NCBI GenBank assembly: GCA_903913215.1
Contig: CAIWKE010000037.1
Coordinates: forward strand, 1-64,000
Source of the DNA: an uncultured Holophagaceae bacterium
GTDB taxonomy: Bacteria > Acidobacteriota > Holophagae > Holophagales > Holophagaceae
Length of the DNA stretch: 64,000 nt
Direction: 5' to 3'
The first letter of the stretch is position 1; every line of letters begins with the position of its first letter. Shown here one piece after another: positions 43,189 to 52,358 of this stretch. The position numbers were made by a program, and so were the translations under genes. Below the pieces are notes generated by a model. That model saw only the letters and a list, made by a program, of their open reading frames with translations, was not told the DNA's origin and did no database searches.

Positions 43189-43212
43189 CGCTATAGTTTC
43201 AAAAGCATAGCG
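43189..43212 (+). promoter_or_regulatory. ModE-type operator at the modABC promoter
   Basis: CGCTAT and ATAGCG form 6-bp inverted ends around a 12-bp AT-rich centre, matching the layout of known ModE sites (CGNTATA ... TATANCG). It lies 24 bp before the modA start codon, where binding would block transcription. Confidence 0.7.
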
Positions 43213-43236
43213 GGATCACCCGCTCCCCGAGGCCCC

Positions 43237-44016
43237 ATGCTCCGCCTGTCCCGACTCCTGCTCTCCTTGTTCCTAGGCCTGAACCTGAGCCTGATGGCGG
43301 CGCCGCCCCGGCGGCTGGCCATCGCCGCCGCCGCGGACCTGCAGTTCGCATTGGTGGACCTGAAGGCCGCCTTCGCCAAGACGCACCCGGAAACGGAGCT
43401 TGCCCTGACCTTCGGCTCCTCGGGGAATTTCTACACCCAGCTCACGCAAAAGGCGCCCTTCGATCTCTTCCTCTCCGCAGACCTGAGCTATCCCAAGAAG
43501 CTGGTGGAAGCGGGCCTGGCCGATGGCGCATCCCTGTTCACATACAGCCGCGGCCACCTGGTGCTGTGGGTGCCCAAGACCTCGCCCATCCCCGTGGAGA
43601 CCTTGGGCATGAAGGCCCTGCTGCACCCAGCGGCCCGCAAGGTGGCCATGGCCAATCCCCGCTATGCCCCCTACGGCAAGGCCGCCGAGGCGGCCCTTTT
43701 GAAGCTGGGCCTGCTGGAGGCCGTGCAGCCGCACCTGGTGCTGGGAGACAACATCGCCCAGACCGCCCAGTTCGTGCAGTCCGGCGCCGCGGACATTGGC
43801 ATCCTCGCGCTGTCCCTGGCGATGGCGCCGGTGATGCAGGCCTCGGGCCGCTACGTGGAGGTGCCCCTGGACGCCTACCCGCCCCTGGAGCAGGGTGGCG
43901 TCATCCCAAACCATTCCCAGAATCGCGCCGATGCCCTGGCCTTCCGCGCCTTCCTGCTGTCGCCTGAGGGCCTGGCCATCCTGAGGCGTTATGGCTTCCA
44001 GGCTGGCGGCGCCTGA
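43237..44016 (+). CDS. modA: Molybdate ABC transporter substrate-binding protein
   Basis: 259-residue periplasmic protein that captures molybdate or tungstate. The signal peptide is MLRLSRLLLSLFLGLNLSLM. The mature start AIAAAADLQFALVDL, the oxyanion-loop region FGSSGNFYTQL and PFDLFLSADLSYPKKL match ModA. GAGG lies before ATG 43237. The stop overlaps the modB start by one base. It is probably repressed by the neighbouring ModE-like protein. Confidence 0.93.
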   Translation: MLRLSRLLLSLFLGLNLSLMAAPPRRLAIAAAADLQFALVDLKAAFAKTHPETELALTFGSSGNFYTQLTQKAPFDLFLSADLSYPKKLVEAGLADGASLFTYSRGHLVLWVPKTSPIPVETLGMKALLHPAARKVAMANPRYAPYGKAAEAALLKLGLLEAVQPHLVLGDNIAQTAQFVQSGAADIGILALSLAMAPVMQASGRYVEVPLDAYPPLEQGGVIPNHSQNRADALAFRAFLLSPEGLAILRRYGFQAGGA

Positions 44017-44690
44017 TGGACTGGCAGGCCGTCCGGCTGAGCGTCCAGCTCGCTTCGCTCACCACCCTGGTGCTGCTGGGCTTGGCCCTGCCCCTGGCCT
44101 ACTGGCTGGCGTTCACGCAGCGGCGCTGGAAGTTCCTGGTGGAGGCCGTGGTGGCCATGCCCCTGGTGCTGCCGCCCACGGTGCTGGGCTTCTACCTGCT
44201 CATGGCCCTGGGCCCACGCAGTCCCCTGGGCTGGCTCTGGGAGCGGGCCTTCGGTCACACGCTGCCCTTTTCCTTCGAGGGCCTCCTGCTGGCCTCGGTG
44301 CTCTACAGCCTGCCCTTCATGGTCCAGCCACTGGCGTCGGCTTTCGCGGGCGTGGAGCGCGGGCTGATTGAGGCGTCCTGGTGCCTGGGCGAATCCCGAT
44401 TCCGCACTTTCGTTCGCGTCATCGTGCCCCTCTCCTGGGGCGGCATCCTCACCGGCCTGGTGCTCAGCTTCGCCCACACCCTCGGCGAGTTCGGCGTGGT
44501 GCTCATGGTGGGCGGCAACCTGCCGGGACGGACCCGCACCGTGAGCATTGCCATCTACGACCAGGTGCAGGCCATGGACTACGGTCCCGCGGCCCGCACG
44601 GCGGCCCTGCTGCTGGGCGTCTCCTTCCTGGTGCTCACCCTGACCTACGCCTTGCGGCGCTCCCAGAGGAAGCCGTGGACGCTCATCTGA
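44016..44690 (+). CDS. modB: Molybdate ABC transporter permease
   Basis: 224-residue inner-membrane permease with about five hydrophobic segments (LTTLVLLGLALPLAYWL, VVAMPLVLPPTVLGFYLL, others). The coupling loop EASWCLGESRFRTFVRVIVP and the signature LSFAHTLGEFGVVLMVGGN match ModB. It overlaps modA by one base and modC by 16 bp, consistent with tight translational coupling. Confidence 0.94.
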   Translation: MDWQAVRLSVQLASLTTLVLLGLALPLAYWLAFTQRRWKFLVEAVVAMPLVLPPTVLGFYLLMALGPRSPLGWLWERAFGHTLPFSFEGLLLASVLYSLPFMVQPLASAFAGVERGLIEASWCLGESRFRTFVRVIVPLSWGGILTGLVLSFAHTLGEFGVVLMVGGNLPGRTRTVSIAIYDQVQAMDYGPAARTAALLLGVSFLVLTLTYALRRSQRKPWTLI

Positions 44691-45769
44691 TCTGCGACGC
44701 GGAGCGCCGCTACCCGGGCGGGGCCACCATCGAAGCCCGCTTCGAGGTGCCCCTCGACGGCTTCTCGGTGACCGTGCTCTTCGGGCCCTCGGGCTCGGGA
44801 AAAACCACAGTGCTTCGCCTGCTGGCGGGCCTGGAGCGGGTGGATCAGGGTCGCATCCGCGCGGGGGGCGAGGCTTGGTCCGATGCGGCCCAGAACATCC
44901 ACCTGGGCCCCCAAGCGCGCAACCTTGGCTTCCTCAGCCAGGACTACGACCTGTTTCCCCACCTCAGCGTCTACGCCAACCTGGGCTATGGCCTGCGGGA
45001 CCTGGAGGCCAGTGCCCGCCAGGCCCGGACCGAGGAGCTGCTGGAGCTGCTCGACCTGCGGGGCCTGGGCGAGCGTCGACCGGCGGAACTCTCCGGCGGC
45101 CAGCGGCAGCGGGTGGCCCTGGGTCGGGCCCTGGCCCGTCGCCCCCGCCTGCTGCTGCTGGACGAGCCGTTCACGGCCCTGGACCGCCCGGCCCAGCTGC
45201 GCCTGCGTCGGGAACTGCGGGAGCTGCTGCGGGGCCTGGCCCTGCCCACGGTGCTGGTGACCCACGACCGGGACGAAGCCCTCCACCTGGGGGACCGCAT
45301 CGTGGTGCTGGACCAGGGCCGGGTCTGCCAAAGCGGCGACATCCAGCGGGCCTTCGATCGCCCCACGGATCCGGCCGTGGCGCGCATCCTGGGGGTGGAG
45401 ACCGTGGTGCGGGGTCGCGTCGAGGGCGTCGCTGAGGGTCTGGCCACGGTGGCCGTGGGCCCGGCGAGAATCTTCGCCGCAGACCCCGGCGGCCTGGGGC
45501 AGCAGGCCTTCGTGTGTATTCGCGGCGAGGACGTGGCCGTGGAGCGCCAAGGCGTCGCGCCCTCAGGCTCCACCGCCCGCAACCGTCTACCCGGGACGAT
45601 CACCACCCTGCACGCTGAGGGCGCCCTCGTCCGCCTGAGCCTGGACTGCGGCTTCCCCCTGGAGTGTCTCGTGACCCGCCAGGCCTGTCAGGACTTGGGG
45701 CTGGTCGAGGGTGATGCGGTGACCGCCATCCTGAAGGCGGCGGCGGTGCACCTCATCCCGCACGACTGA
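44675..45769 (+). CDS. modC: Molybdate ABC transporter ATPase with TOBE domain
   Basis: 364-residue ATPase of the molybdate importer. Walker A is GPSGSGKTT, the signature LSGGQRQRVALGRALA, Walker B LLLLDEPFTALD and the H-loop VTHDRDEA. The C-terminal TOBE domain begins near ARNRLPGTITTL. No ATG fits; GTG 44675 with AGAGGA upstream is the best start, inside the end of modB. Confidence 0.92.
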   Translation: MDAHLICDAERRYPGGATIEARFEVPLDGFSVTVLFGPSGSGKTTVLRLLAGLERVDQGRIRAGGEAWSDAAQNIHLGPQARNLGFLSQDYDLFPHLSVYANLGYGLRDLEASARQARTEELLELLDLRGLGERRPAELSGGQRQRVALGRALARRPRLLLLDEPFTALDRPAQLRLRRELRELLRGLALPTVLVTHDRDEALHLGDRIVVLDQGRVCQSGDIQRAFDRPTDPAVARILGVETVVRGRVEGVAEGLATVAVGPARIFAADPGGLGQQAFVCIRGEDVAVERQGVAPSGSTARNRLPGTITTLHAEGALVRLSLDCGFPLECLVTRQACQDLGLVEGDAVTAILKAAAVHLIPHD

Positions 45770-45861
45770 GGCCTGGGTGCACGCGCACATCGCGCGGGAA
45801 AAGCGCCCGCACGATTTGCGGGAGTGAAAGCCTTCATCCCCGTGTCCTATATTTTTCACAC

Positions 45862-45897
45862 CTACAAATCGTGGGCCGCAGGGCCCGCGATTTGTAG
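45862..45897. terminator. Hairpin between convergent modC and gcvPB
   Basis: CTACAAATCGTGGGCC and GGCCCGCGATTTGTAG pair over 16 positions with one mismatch around GCAG. It lies in the 138-bp convergent gap; a third partial copy of CGATTTG occurs upstream near 45811-45822. U tracts are weak, so it may be a dispersed palindrome serving as terminator. Confidence 0.6.
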
Positions 45898-45907
45898 AGG
45901 AACGGCC

Positions 45908-47437
45908 CTACGACTTCACCCACCGAAGCACCGGCTTGCGGGCCGCCGTGGTCTCATCCAAACGCCGCAGCGGGGCCAGGGTCGGGGCCTGGTGCAGGGC
46001 CTCAGGGTTCTCCTCGACTTCCTTGGCGATGGCCAGCATCGTGTCGCAGAAGGCGTCCAGCTCGTCCTGGCCTTCGCTTTCCGTGGGCTCGATCATGAGG
46101 GCCCCGGGCACGATCAGCGGGAAGTAGATCGTGGGCGGGTGGTAGCCGTGGTCGATGAGGCGCTTGGCGATGTCCAGGGTGTGCACGTCGTGCTTGGCCT
46201 GGAGGGTGTCGCTGAAGACCACCTCATGGAGGCTGGGGGAGTCGATGTGCAGCGCGTAGGCGCCCTTGAGGCGGGTGCGGATGTAGTTGGCGTTCACGAT
46301 GGCGCGCAGGGTGGCGGCCTTCAGCCCATCCGAGCCGTGGCTCAGGCAGTAGGTGAGCGCCCGCACCAGGATTCCGAAGTTGCCGTAGAAGGTGTGGACC
46401 TTGCCGATGCTCTGGGGCTGGTCCCATTCCATGCGGTAACTGTGCTTGGGCACCTCGCCCTCGCCCACCTTGACGGTGTCACGGACCACCACAGGCACGG
46501 GCAGGAAGGGCATGAGCTTGTCCACGCAGCAGACGGGACCGGCGCCGGGGCCGCCACCGCCGTGGGGCGTGGACATGGTCTTGTGCAGGTTCAGGTGCAT
46601 GACGTCGACGCCGAAGTCGCCGGGGCGCGCCACGCCCACCAGGGCGTTCATGTTGGCGCCGTCCATGTAGACCAGGGCGTCCACGCTGTGGAGCAGATCG
46701 CTGATCTCCTTGAAGCGGTATTCGAAGACGCCCACGGTGTTGGGGTTCGTGATCATGGCGCCGGCAATCTCGGTGCCCAGCTCACTGACCAGGGTCTGGA
46801 GGCCCTTGCGGACCTTGCCATTCACGGGATCCGTCACGTCCTCGAAGCTGATGGTGCCATCGGGGCGGGAGGGCAGCTCGACCACTTCGTAGCCCGCCAT
46901 GGCGGCCGTGGCGGGGTTGGTGCCGTGGCCGCTGTCCGGGATCAGGATCACGCGGCGCTTGGCGCCCTTGGACACGTGGTAGGCGCGGATGAGCATGACG
47001 CCCGTGAGCTCACCGGCGGCGCCAGCGCTGGGTTGCAGGGTGACCCCGGGCAGGCCCGTGATCTCCTTCAGCCACTCCTGGAGCGTGAAGAGCAGGGCCA
47101 GGTTGCCCTGCACGAAGGCATCTGGCGCCATGGGGTGGCTGTCGGTGAAGCCCGGCAACCCGGCGACCTTTTCATTGAGGCGGGGGTTGTGCTTCATGGT
47201 GCAGGAGCCCAACGGATACATGCCGTCGTCCACGCCGTAGTTCCACTTGGACAGGCGGGTGAAGTGGCGGATGACCTCCACTTCGCTCAGCTCAGGCAGG
47301 GCGTCGAAGCCGCTGCGCTTCAGGTGGGCGGGGCGGGTGTCCTGGGCCACCGGGACGTCGAGGCGGGGCAGGTCCATGCCCCGTTTGCCGGAGACGGAAC
47401 GCTCGAAGGAGAGGGGTTCGCGCTGACGAAGAAACAT
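45908..47437 (-). CDS. gcvPB: Glycine dehydrogenase (decarboxylating) subunit 2
   Basis: 509-residue subunit of the split P-protein of the glycine cleavage system. With subunit 1 it decarboxylates glycine and loads the aminomethyl group onto lipoyl-GcvH. The PLP lysine lies in HLNLHKTMSTPHGGGGPG, and PDSGHGTNPATAAMAG, YPLGSCTMKHNPR are further signatures. It follows gcvPA by 10 bp. No gcvT, gcvH or lpd gene is within the window, so those proteins are encoded elsewhere. Confidence 0.95.
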   Translation of the reverse strand: MFLRQREPLSFERSVSGKRGMDLPRLDVPVAQDTRPAHLKRSGFDALPELSEVEVIRHFTRLSKWNYGVDDGMYPLGSCTMKHNPRLNEKVAGLPGFTDSHPMAPDAFVQGNLALLFTLQEWLKEITGLPGVTLQPSAGAAGELTGVMLIRAYHVSKGAKRRVILIPDSGHGTNPATAAMAGYEVVELPSRPDGTISFEDVTDPVNGKVRKGLQTLVSELGTEIAGAMITNPNTVGVFEYRFKEISDLLHSVDALVYMDGANMNALVGVARPGDFGVDVMHLNLHKTMSTPHGGGGPGAGPVCCVDKLMPFLPVPVVVRDTVKVGEGEVPKHSYRMEWDQPQSIGKVHTFYGNFGILVRALTYCLSHGSDGLKAATLRAIVNANYIRTRLKGAYALHIDSPSLHEVVFSDTLQAKHDVHTLDIAKRLIDHGYHPPTIYFPLIVPGALMIEPTESEGQDELDAFCDTMLAIAKEVEENPEALHQAPTLAPLRRLDETTAARKPVLRWVKS

Positions 47438-47447
47438 GGCTCTCTCC

Positions 47448-48800
47448 CTAGACCGAGGCGGGGACGCGGGCGAGGATCTCGACGAGACTCTCGATCATCT
47501 GGCGCGTGTGGAGTTCCGTGGCGCACCAGAGGATGCAGCCCGCGTATTCGGGGTAGAAGCGGCCCAGGTCCAGGCCCGGCAGCAGGCTCTCCTTCAGGCA
47601 GGCCTCCTGGAGCGCTGCGTAGTCGCCCTTGTAGCGCAGCACGAACTCATTGAAGAAGGGCTGCTCGTCCACCACCTCCATGTCCGGCAACTCCAACAGG
47701 CGTTGGCGCAGGTACTGGGCCTTGGCGGCGTTCTGCTGGGCCAGGCCGCGCATCCCCTCGGGACCGGCCAGGTGCATGAAGATATTGGCGCGCAGGGCCA
47801 CGAGGCCCTGATTTGAGCAGATGTTGCTGGTGGCCTTGTCGCGGCGGATGTGCTGCTCGCGGGCAGTGAGTGTGAGCACGTAGCCCGTGCGGCCCTCAAG
47901 GTCCTTGGTCTGGCCCACCACGCGGCCGGGAATCTCGCGCTTGTGAGCGTCTTTGACGGCCAGGAAGCCCAGGAAGGGGCCGCCGAAGTTGGGCTTGTTG
48001 CCGAGGGACATCGCTTCGCCACAGGCCATGTCGGCACCGGCCTTGCCGGGGGCCTCGAACCAGCCGAAGGCAAAGGCCTCCTGAGTGACGCTCACCAGCA
48101 GGGCGCCTGCGGCATGGATGGAAGCAGCCAGGGCCGGGAGATCCTCGACGTTACCGAGGAAGTTGGGATAGCCCACCAGCACCGCGGCGACATCGCCATT
48201 CAGCTTGGCCTGGAGATCCGCCAGGTCCGTGACCCCATCCTTCAGGTCCACTTCCACCAGGTTCAGCCCGGCGTGGGGCGCGAAGTTGGTCTTGAGCACC
48301 TCGCGGTAGAGCGGGTGGAGGCCACGGCTCACCAGCACAGTGTTGCGCTTCTTGGCGACGCGCACGGCCATGAGGGCCGCCTCGACGCAGGCGGTGCCGC
48401 CGTCATAGAGGCTGGCGTTGGTGACCTCCAGGCCGGTGAGGTCGCAGATGAGGGTCTGGTACTCGAAGATGTGCTGGAGGGTGCCCTGGCTGATCTCGGG
48501 CTGGTAGGGCGTGTAGGCCGTGAACCACTCCTGGCGGCTGATGAGCGCGTCGATGGCCGAGGGCACAAAGTGATCGTAGGCCCCGGCGCCCAGGAACTGT
48601 GCGCAGAAGCGGGTGTTCCGGTTGGCCAGGCCCATCATCTCCCAGGCCACTTCCTGCTCAGAGCCGCTGGTGGGCAGGTCCAGGTCGCGCCCCAGCCGCA
48701 GGGCCTCGGGGATGCCGACCAGCAGGGCCTCGGCGTCCGGGACACCGATGGTGTCCAGGAGGGCTCGATCCTCGACAGGGGAAGAGGGCAGATAGCGCAT
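47448..48800 (-). CDS. gcvPA: Glycine dehydrogenase (decarboxylating) subunit 1
   Basis: 450-residue first subunit of the heteromeric P-protein. Signatures are MRYLPSSPVEDRALLDTIGV, FLGAGAYDHFVPSAID, TPYQPEISQGTLQHIFEYQ and SLYDGGTACVEAA. GAGG lies 5 bp before ATG 48800. A small hairpin with a U run (48813-48834) precedes it. No glycine riboswitch is visible in the 118-bp leader. Confidence 0.95.
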   Translation of the reverse strand: MRYLPSSPVEDRALLDTIGVPDAEALLVGIPEALRLGRDLDLPTSGSEQEVAWEMMGLANRNTRFCAQFLGAGAYDHFVPSAIDALISRQEWFTAYTPYQPEISQGTLQHIFEYQTLICDLTGLEVTNASLYDGGTACVEAALMAVRVAKKRNTVLVSRGLHPLYREVLKTNFAPHAGLNLVEVDLKDGVTDLADLQAKLNGDVAAVLVGYPNFLGNVEDLPALAASIHAAGALLVSVTQEAFAFGWFEAPGKAGADMACGEAMSLGNKPNFGGPFLGFLAVKDAHKREIPGRVVGQTKDLEGRTGYVLTLTAREQHIRRDKATSNICSNQGLVALRANIFMHLAGPEGMRGLAQQNAAKAQYLRQRLLELPDMEVVDEQPFFNEFVLRYKGDYAALQEACLKESLLPGLDLGRFYPEYAGCILWCATELHTRQMIESLVEILARVPASV

Positions 48801-48812
48801 GGCGGCCTCGGC

Positions 48813-48834
48813 AAAAAACGTTGAAATGCCAACG
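48813..48834 (-). terminator. Small hairpin with U6 upstream of gcvPA
   Basis: On the minus strand CGTTG, a 6-nt loop, CAACG and then six T residues. It lies between the patatin gene stop and gcvPA and could terminate the former or attenuate the latter. Confidence 0.4.
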
Positions 48835-48918
48835 CCCCAGAGTATCAGGCGGACCCGTCGAAGCGCCCTGGGAACGGGTCACAGGCCACACCGGCACAGA
48901 CCACCGCCTTCCGCCCCC

Positions 48919-51645
48919 CTATCTCCGCTTCCACAGGTCGAAGGGCTGCGTGCCCACCAGCACATTGAAGCTGCCGGTGGCCCTGCCGCTGTCCGTGGGC
49001 GTCTGGAGCTTCAGCAGCCCATAAGAGATTTCAACGTAGTAGTTGGACAGGGTTGTGCGCAGCATGAGCCCCATGCCCTGGACCTTGAATCCATCCGTGC
49101 CGCCGCCCAGGGCCGCCCCATCCCGGGCAACCCGGGCCAGATCGAAGCGGGGGATGGCCTCCACGGTGAGCCCAAGGCCGATGTAGAGGCGCAGGGGCAG
49201 GCCCAGGCGGAGGGCCGCGAAATTGGGCGCCATGAAACCCGCAGCGCGGGAGCCGATGACGAAGGAGGGACCGCCCAGCACCCACCAGCGGTCCAGGGGC
49301 AGGTGGCGGCCCTGGCCCCACTCCAAGTCCAGGTCCGTGCCGAAGTACTCACCCAGGGCGACCAGGCCGCGTACTCGGGCGTAGCTCTGCTGGAAGGTGG
49401 CGCCTGGCAGGACCCCCGCCTCCGCCTCCCCCACGCCAAAGCGGGAGCGCAGCAGGAGCCCCTCACGCGGCAGGGTGTAGCGGTCGAAGTTGTCCCATTC
49501 CTCCGAGAGGAAGATCGCGTTCTGCTGCTGGGAGCGGCGTTGGCCCTGGTCCAGGAAGGCTGCGTCGCGATGACCCAGATCGAAGCTCAGCTTGCCCGTG
49601 CCCAGGTTGCTGAAGCGGAAATAGGTGCGCAGCAGGAGGTCCGAAACGCTGATGCGGGCGTCCTGGCCCAGGCTCACCAGCTCCGGCGTGGCCCAGGGCA
49701 GGGTCACGTCCAGGCGCTGCTGCCAGTAGGTGGCCGTCAGCTCCAGGCCGGCGCCCCTGGAGAAGCCGAAGGGGCCCCGCAGCACCAGGGCCGCCTGCTC
49801 CTGGAGGCGGTTGCGGGCACCACTCAGTTCCACTTCGGTGCCCCTGAAGCCCACGTTCAGGGCCCGGTAGTTGAGGCCCAGCTGCCCACCCAGGGTGGAC
49901 TCGTAGCCCAGGGAGATGTCCAGGCGCTCCCGCTGCTGGGGTACCGGGATGAGGGTGATGGCCGTGCCTTCGTCACCGTCGGGGCGGATCTGGTAGCGCA
50001 GTTCCGCCAGGTGCAGGCGGTGCTCAGCCAGGGCGATGCGATTCTGGAGCTCCACCGGCCGGAGGGGGCGGCCGTGCAATTCGCCCAGCAGGCGCAGGAG
50101 GTGGGACTCGTCCACAGAGCTGGGCGCCGACCGGACCTCCACCCGCGTCACCAGGGGTTCTTCGAGGACGATGCGCAGGCAACCGGTCTGGGGGTCGAAG
50201 CCGCACTTCCGGGCATCCACCAGGGGATTGCCGTCCATGAGGAAGCCATAGACCAGGCGGGCCACCAGATGACCGAAGACCTCGGGGTTGAAGGGCTGGC
50301 CCAGCTTGAAGGTGTCGGTGGCAAGGTTCCAGATGGCGTGGCGCCAGGCGGCGGGGGCCTGCACATCCAGGCTAGTGACGGCCGCATAGGGCCGCAGGTG
50401 GAACGTGAGCACGCGCTCCGGGTCCACCGTGGCCCAGGCTTCCCGGGCCAGACCGTGCACCAGGGCCTGCTGGAGGAGGATCTGCACATCCTGGACCCGG
50501 ACCGCGGGGCTTGGCTTCAGGGTGACGGAGATGAGGCCCGTGAGGGGCGTGTCCAGGTCTCCGGGGCCCTCGAAGGCCACCCGGGCGATGTCCAGCCGCT
50601 CCTGGGTGAGGCGCGTGCGGAGCAGGTCGTTCATGGCATCGCGGCGGGCGTCGAAGGCCTCCCGGCCCTGGCGCACCAGCTGGGCCGTCTGGGAGCTGTA
50701 TTCCAGGAAGGGCACATCGTGGATGTCGGGGCGGATGAGGAAGTCCGCGGCGGCGCGGCTCTCCCATTGGCGGCGTTCCACCACCAGGTCCAGGCTGCGG
50801 GCCGCCACGGAGAGGATGCTGGTGGACGGGCGCCGCTCCAGGGGGGCGCTGATGTCCACGGCGATGACCAGGTCTGGGTGGAAGGCCTCCTTGGCCGTGT
50901 GCACGGGCAGGTTCTCCACCAGGGCGCCATCCACGTACTGCTGGCCCTCGATGACCACCGGGCGGAAGCCGCCGGGGATGGACATGGAGGCCCGCACGGC
51001 CTCCACCAGGTCGCCCCGGCCGAAGACCCGGCCCTGGCCCGTCTCCAGGTTGGTGGCCAGTACCCGCAGGGGCCGCTGGAGCCGGTCGAAGTCGCCGTTG
51101 GAGAAGTAGGCCCCGCGGGCCAGCAGGCCCTGCAGCGTGTGCTGGACCTCCACGCCGCTGCGCAGGCCTTGGGCCAGAGAGAGCTGACCGTCCTGCCGCT
51201 CGATGGAGAGGAAGGTGGCGTTGTGGTCCTCCTGCTCCATGAGGGTCTCGCCGGGATTCCGCAGCAGGGGTTCCAGGAAGGCCCGGGTCAGGTCCAGGCG
51301 GGCGAAGAGGTCCTCGATCTCCTTGCCCGTGAAGCCGCTGGCGTAGAGCGCGGCCACCAGGGCCCCGGCGCTGGTGCCAGTGAGGCTGTCCAGGGGGTAG
51401 CCCACTTCCTCCAGGCGCTGAAGGACCCCGATATGGGCCAGGCCCCGGGCACCCCCTCCGCTGAGGACCAGGCCCACCCGGGGCATGCCGGGGATGACCA
51501 CCCGGGGGAGGAAGCGGAACACCATGTCCGGGGCCTGGAGTTCTACGTCGATGCGGCGGGGTTCCGCCATGCCAGCCTTGGGCGTGGCAGGGCCCTGCGC
51601 CGCCAGCAGCGCCGGCAGGCAGAGGGCCAGCCACCCAGGTTTCAT
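48919..51645 (-). CDS. Patatin-like phospholipase with C-terminal beta-barrel (PlpD-like)
   Basis: 908-residue outer-membrane protein. The signal peptide is MKPGWLALCLPALLAAQG. The patatin domain (residues about 54-340) has the oxyanion loop GGGARG (63-68), nucleophile Ser92 in GTSAG and Asp239 in VDGALVEN. A POTRA-like region follows (about 520-590, EVRSAPSSVDESHL) and then a surface-antigen beta-barrel to the C-terminus. This matches type Vd autotransporters such as PlpD, with phospholipase A activity. It overlaps rph by ATGA (51642-51645), so it is co-translated with rph and rpiB. Last residue is Arg rather than the usual aromatic. Confidence 0.9.
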   Translation of the reverse strand: MKPGWLALCLPALLAAQGPATPKAGMAEPRRIDVELQAPDMVFRFLPRVVIPGMPRVGLVLSGGGARGLAHIGVLQRLEEVGYPLDSLTGTSAGALVAALYASGFTGKEIEDLFARLDLTRAFLEPLLRNPGETLMEQEDHNATFLSIERQDGQLSLAQGLRSGVEVQHTLQGLLARGAYFSNGDFDRLQRPLRVLATNLETGQGRVFGRGDLVEAVRASMSIPGGFRPVVIEGQQYVDGALVENLPVHTAKEAFHPDLVIAVDISAPLERRPSTSILSVAARSLDLVVERRQWESRAAADFLIRPDIHDVPFLEYSSQTAQLVRQGREAFDARRDAMNDLLRTRLTQERLDIARVAFEGPGDLDTPLTGLISVTLKPSPAVRVQDVQILLQQALVHGLAREAWATVDPERVLTFHLRPYAAVTSLDVQAPAAWRHAIWNLATDTFKLGQPFNPEVFGHLVARLVYGFLMDGNPLVDARKCGFDPQTGCLRIVLEEPLVTRVEVRSAPSSVDESHLLRLLGELHGRPLRPVELQNRIALAEHRLHLAELRYQIRPDGDEGTAITLIPVPQQRERLDISLGYESTLGGQLGLNYRALNVGFRGTEVELSGARNRLQEQAALVLRGPFGFSRGAGLELTATYWQQRLDVTLPWATPELVSLGQDARISVSDLLLRTYFRFSNLGTGKLSFDLGHRDAAFLDQGQRRSQQQNAIFLSEEWDNFDRYTLPREGLLLRSRFGVGEAEAGVLPGATFQQSYARVRGLVALGEYFGTDLDLEWGQGRHLPLDRWWVLGGPSFVIGSRAAGFMAPNFAALRLGLPLRLYIGLGLTVEAIPRFDLARVARDGAALGGGTDGFKVQGMGLMLRTTLSNYYVEISYGLLKLQTPTDSGRATGSFNVLVGTQPFDLWKRR

Positions 51646-52358
51646 GCGAGCGCCGCCCGTTGCGCCTCCATGAGGGCTCCACAGCCCTGGAGCCCCAGGT
51701 CCACGAGAGCCGCCGCCTCGGCGCGACTGAAGGGACGGCCTTCGCCGGTGCCCTGCAGCTCCACCAGATCAAGCACCCCGCCGTTCCTGCCCCGGGCCGC
51801 CACCAGGTTGCAGTCCACGGCGGCCAGGTGGTCCTCCTCGTATTCCAGGTCCAGCACCAGGCCCCGGCGACCTTCCCCGGCCTCCACGATGCCCGCGCTG
51901 ACGGCGGCCACCTGGCGGACCAGGGCGGCCTCCAGGCCCCGGGCCCGCAGGGCCATGGCCACGGCCACCCAGGCTCCGGTGATGGAGGCGCAGCGGGTGC
52001 CGCCATCGGCATTCAGCACGTCGCAGTCCACCGTGAGGGTCCACTCACCCAGGAGGGCCAAGTCCACGGCCTGGCGCAGGCTGCGGCCGATGAGGCGCTG
52101 GATCTCCACGGTGCGGCCCTGCTGCTTGCCTTTGGCCGCTTCGCGGTCCGAGCGTGTGTTCGTGGCTGCGGGCAGCATGCCGTACTCCGCCGTCAGCCAG
52201 CCCGTGCCCCGGCCCTTCATCCAGCTCGGCACCTTGTTTTCCAGGTTGGCGGCGCAGAGGACATGGGTGTTTCCCTGCTTCACTAGGCAGGATCCGCCCG
52301 CGTGCAATTGGACGCCCTGAATGAGCTCCAGGTGGCGCAGGGCCTCGATCGGACGCAT
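51642..52358 (-). CDS. rph: Ribonuclease PH
   Basis: 238-residue phosphorolytic 3'-exoribonuclease that trims tRNA 3' ends. Signatures are GNTHVLCAANLENKVP, GRGTGWLTAEYGMLPAAT, QRLIGRSLRQAVD and DCDVLNADGGTRCASI. Its ATG overlaps the rpiB stop (TGATG at 52356-52360), and its end overlaps the patatin gene. Confidence 0.95.
   Translation of the reverse strand: MRPIEALRHLELIQGVQLHAGGSCLVKQGNTHVLCAANLENKVPSWMKGRGTGWLTAEYGMLPAATNTRSDREAAKGKQQGRTVEIQRLIGRSLRQAVDLALLGEWTLTVDCDVLNADGGTRCASITGAWVAVAMALRARGLEAALVRQVAAVSAGIVEAGEGRRGLVLDLEYEEDHLAAVDCNLVAARGRNGGVLDLVELQGTGEGRPFSRAEAAALVDLGLQGCGALMEAQRAALA

Noticed and set aside
48801-48918. Possible glycine riboswitch upstream of gcvPA
   Set aside because: None of the conserved aptamer core segments is visible in the 118 bp; only a small hairpin with a U run is present.
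48799-52320. Very long open frames antisense to known genes, here 1173 codons; others at 27549-29885, 34103-36823, 39728-42532, 53044-55773 and 60574-61749
   Set aside because: They mirror strongly coding, high-GC genes with complete motifs on the other strand; their translations are low-complexity Gly/His/Gln/Arg-rich and match no family.
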